DNA of 64,000 nt from Onchocerca volvulus. Taxonomy: Eukaryota > Nematoda > Chromadorea > Rhabditida > Onchocercidae. The stretch lies in contig HG738140.1 in assembly GCA_000499405.2 (NCBI GenBank), positions 15,887,097-15,951,096 on the forward strand. The letters run 5' to 3'. The notes under the pieces are model-generated. The model made no database searches, had not been told where the DNA came from, and saw only the letters and a program-made list of their open reading frames with translations. The translations under genes and the position numbers were made by a program. This document shows, one piece after another, positions 61,776 to 64,000 of the stretch; position 1 is the first letter of the stretch, and the number at the start of each line of letters is the position of its first letter.

Positions 61776-64000
61776 GCAAAAGATATATATATATATATAT
61801 ATATTTTTTTTTTTATAATATATATATATATATTTATTTATTTATTTTTTTTTTTATATTTCTTTTTTATGTCATTAATCCCTAAATAAATCCCTGATTT
61901 TGTACTTATTTGTTATTTTAGCAGTCTTTTACGACATACTTTTAATCTCAGTTGTTATAACACTAAGGTTTAAAGCGCACATAGTTTCTATGCCAACAGG
62001 CTTTGCCATATATCTTAACAAGTGCATTATCTGGGAAAAGAGAATGACTTTGATATTCTAAAAAAAATGGAAATTTAGGGCAGTCGATGTTTTATAGTTC
62101 AATAGGGAACTATCGATCCTAGTTCAATATGGAGTGGTGATTTTTGGACTGGAATATCAGAGCTGTTAAAGAAATCATGCAATATTTCCGTGGCATATCA
62201 AATTCTAATTACTATAATTAACATTGGCAGCATCTTTCCTGGCGTCAGAAAATGATTTTAATTTCAGCAAAACTTTTATTGCGATTTATAATCAATGCAT
62301 TTTCGATTAATGATGGAGTTATTTACCGATATAACTCAACAGTTAATCGTTTGAAGCATGTTGAAATCATTCATTATAATCGATCTATTAGTATGATACA
62401 TATTACAGAATGTATTGTCTATTCACTTTTCTCGAGAATGGTATGATGCGAGACAATTATTCCTGGATGTTTGTGTACAATTTCTACAAGGATTATTTTG
62501 GGTCAAAATCAGTGCGCAACGTATTATCTTCACACTTGTAAATTTTTTTGAATTTAGTGTTTTTTTTCTCGTATCAATTAATGGTCAGAAATATTGATAA
62601 ACATTAATAAATGACATAACGCTGTTTATTCTTCACTTTCATCATTATTTTAGTCACATGCTACTGAGAGCAATATTAACGAGTACATGAAATCCGTGCT
62701 AATATGGATAGAGAAATGTGAGCAACTCTGCATGCGTTTGCGAAATCGTATTTCAGCTAGTGAAAACTTTATATTCACTCAAGATGTTTGTTTTTTTTTG
62801 TTTGTTTTTTGTTTTTTTTTTTCTCATTGAAATTTGATTTAAAAAAAAAAATTCCCATTTAATATCCTGTAAATCTTAAAATTTCCAACATTTCTTCCCC
62901 CATTCAATGCTTTTTCTGCGAATTATTGAATTGTTTCAGTTGGAAATTCAATTGACGAATTGGAACATGTCATTCAAAAATATAACTTCAGTATTTAGCA
63001 ATGTATGCAATATTACAAATATTCAGTTGAGCACCAATACAGGTCTATTATTAATAGAATTCGTTTTGCTCTTTCAAACTTCTTTTATCCACCGATCGTC
63101 ATCGGTTACAAAAGTGCAAATATTGAAATTAGAATTACTAAAGAATTTTTGTAGAATCGAACTGAAAGAAGTTTAATTTGGCTTGTTTCTGCATCTTTGC
63201 TGTTTACTGTTCTTAATTTTTTGCTGCTGGAAGATCTGTTGTTCTCTAACAAAAAAATGAGTTGTCCGCAGATTTGCAATGAGTTGAATTGGGTGAATTA
63301 ATTTCATTCATTTTTGATAATTACTGCTTCAGAAGCCGAAGGCTTGGAAGAAAATTACATTCAAGAAGCACTTTTATATTCCATAGAAAAAGTGTATGGC
63401 TCTTTAAATGGAGCTGAAACTGTAGAGATCACAAAGTAAGTTTGCGTATAATAACAAGTAAGCTTGAGAAATATGATAAGCATGGAAAGAATCGATATAT
63501 TATGATAACGATGGAAGCAAAGCTCATAAAATTGATTAATTAGCGGAAAAATAATATAGAAAAAAAAAGGTGGAGAAACATGAAGATAAAAATTGATGTA
63601 TGAAAAAATGGCAACAAACATTTGTTAGAGTGGTGTAGAGAAAAAGGATAAAATAAAAAGTAAATGGATTTTGGACATGGAAAATAAAATTTTGTGAACA
63701 TAATTTTAATTTTTAGCGAATATATGAGGGCCGTGCAAAATGTTTTCACTGATTTGATTGACAAATTCGATAGTAAGGAACTATTGATCGACTGCATGGA
63801 TAAGGTTTATTTATATCAAAATTTGGTTTTCGCGATTTGGTTTTCAATGTTAGAAAATTATTGCTGATTTAAATTTTGTAGATCTAATTTTATTTATTTT
63901 ATAGAAAATATATTTTCTTGCTTTATCCAATTTGATTTCATCTAGTATATTGCCTGCTCATGCTTTTCAGTGCTGAAATTGCGAGATGATAATACTTTTA
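57033..64000 (+). CDS. dnc-1: Dynactin subunit p150 (DNC-1/DCTN1), 3' end beyond window
   Basis: Twenty-one exons join in phase: 57033-57109, 57434-57572, 58059-58181, 58307-58405, 58590-58657, 58822-58981, 59124-59144, 59379-59455, 59639-59768, 59872-59988, 60305-60403, 60499-60598, 60674-60759, 60879-61009, 61323-61491, 62409-62537, 62654-62789, 62940-62990, 63333-63435, 63717-63804 and 63946-64000 (partial), about 719 residues. The first half is the long coiled coil, with LLEKLETL, VEKEMAEEKAELLQ, EKMIEILTEKNMDLE and ETERELKEEFD closely paralleling human DCTN1 spacing. LPESFSKPGGDSD (about residues 393-405) matches the AFMPDSFLRPGGD signature after the coiled coil. Downstream exons follow the DCTN1 helical region (for example CERSS/SVRRC, IDLLKNDNFDE, EALLYSIEKVYG). 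Dynactin p150 links dynein to cargo and microtubules. The start at 57033 is the first ATG. No CAP-Gly domain is encoded here. The junction at 62789/62940 uses a weak donor chosen to keep phase. Confidence 0.88.
59124..59144 (+). CDS. dnc-1: 21-nt candidate microexon of dnc-1
   Basis: TTTTTGCAG acceptor, then TTGATTGATGTAAATGAAAGG, then a GTAAGA donor. It encodes seven residues (LIDVNER), exactly one coiled-coil heptad, and is phase 0 at both sides. Skipping it also keeps frame and gives a spacing identical to human DCTN1 between LLKER and EKMIEIL. It is therefore likely an alternative cassette rather than constitutive. Confidence 0.55.
61704..61860. repeat. (AT)n microsatellite in a dnc-1 intron
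   Basis: Long TATATA runs interrupted by ATATGTATATATATAGCAAAAG and T-rich stretches, within the 61492-62408 intron. The open frame through it encodes only an Ile-Tyr repeat and is not a gene. Confidence 0.95.

Noticed and set aside
61704..61889. Ile-Tyr repeat open frame
   Set aside because: Translation of the (AT)n microsatellite within a dnc-1 intron.

Overview
This is a eukaryotic, very AT-rich window with many short to medium introns that have nematode-style acceptors (TTTTCAG, TTTTAG), candidate trans-splice acceptors a few bases 5' of start codons, and conserved genes closest to nematode families (rootletin/CHE-10, SCC-2/PQN-85, DNC-1). I infer a nematode, most likely a filarial or other spirurid species. 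The base composition, long gene-poor stretches and intron density fit, but species cannot be fixed by reading alone. The short open frames on their own are misleading here. The gene models below were built by joining exons at splice sites and checking that reading phase carries across every junction.

Layout. (1) 1-4960: minus-strand 5' part of a rootletin-like ciliary rootlet coiled-coil gene (7 exons, 374 residues, continuing off the left edge). (2) 4960-24000: about 19 kb without a recognisable gene, holding microsatellites, a degenerate minisatellite and several hairpin or MITE-like inverted repeats. (3) 24000-25660: minus-strand decayed, apparently intronless coiled-coil pseudogene. (4) 26424-31382: plus-strand gene for a 520-residue protein with seven C2H2/C2HC zinc fingers (11 exons), with a possible alternative last exon. 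(5) 31383-34180: convergent intergenic DNA. (6) 34181-54483: minus-strand SCC2/NIPBL cohesin loader gene (48 exons, about 2,211 residues) with a glutamine-rich N-terminal extension. One intron carries a decayed Helitron/Helentron-type element with a readable helicase remnant. (7) 54484-57032: divergent intergenic region with more copies of the same repeat family. (8) 57033-64000: plus-strand dynactin p150/DNC-1 gene (21 exons read, about 719 residues, continuing off the right edge), with no CAP-Gly exon visible upstream.

The genes are not an operon and do not form an obvious pathway. Three are conserved housekeeping or cytoskeletal genes: cilium rootlet, cohesin loading and dynein motor cofactor. 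The most interesting signals are small-scale. Tandem duplications of about 27-53 bp have copied 3' splice sites (scc-2, zinc-finger gene) or a stop codon (scc-2). There is also a one-heptad 21-nt candidate microexon in dnc-1, a predicted GC-AG intron in scc-2, an internal rather than N-terminal MAU-2-binding-like motif behind a Q-rich extension, and a possible p135-like dynactin without CAP-Gly. I did not find a wholly new multi-gene system.
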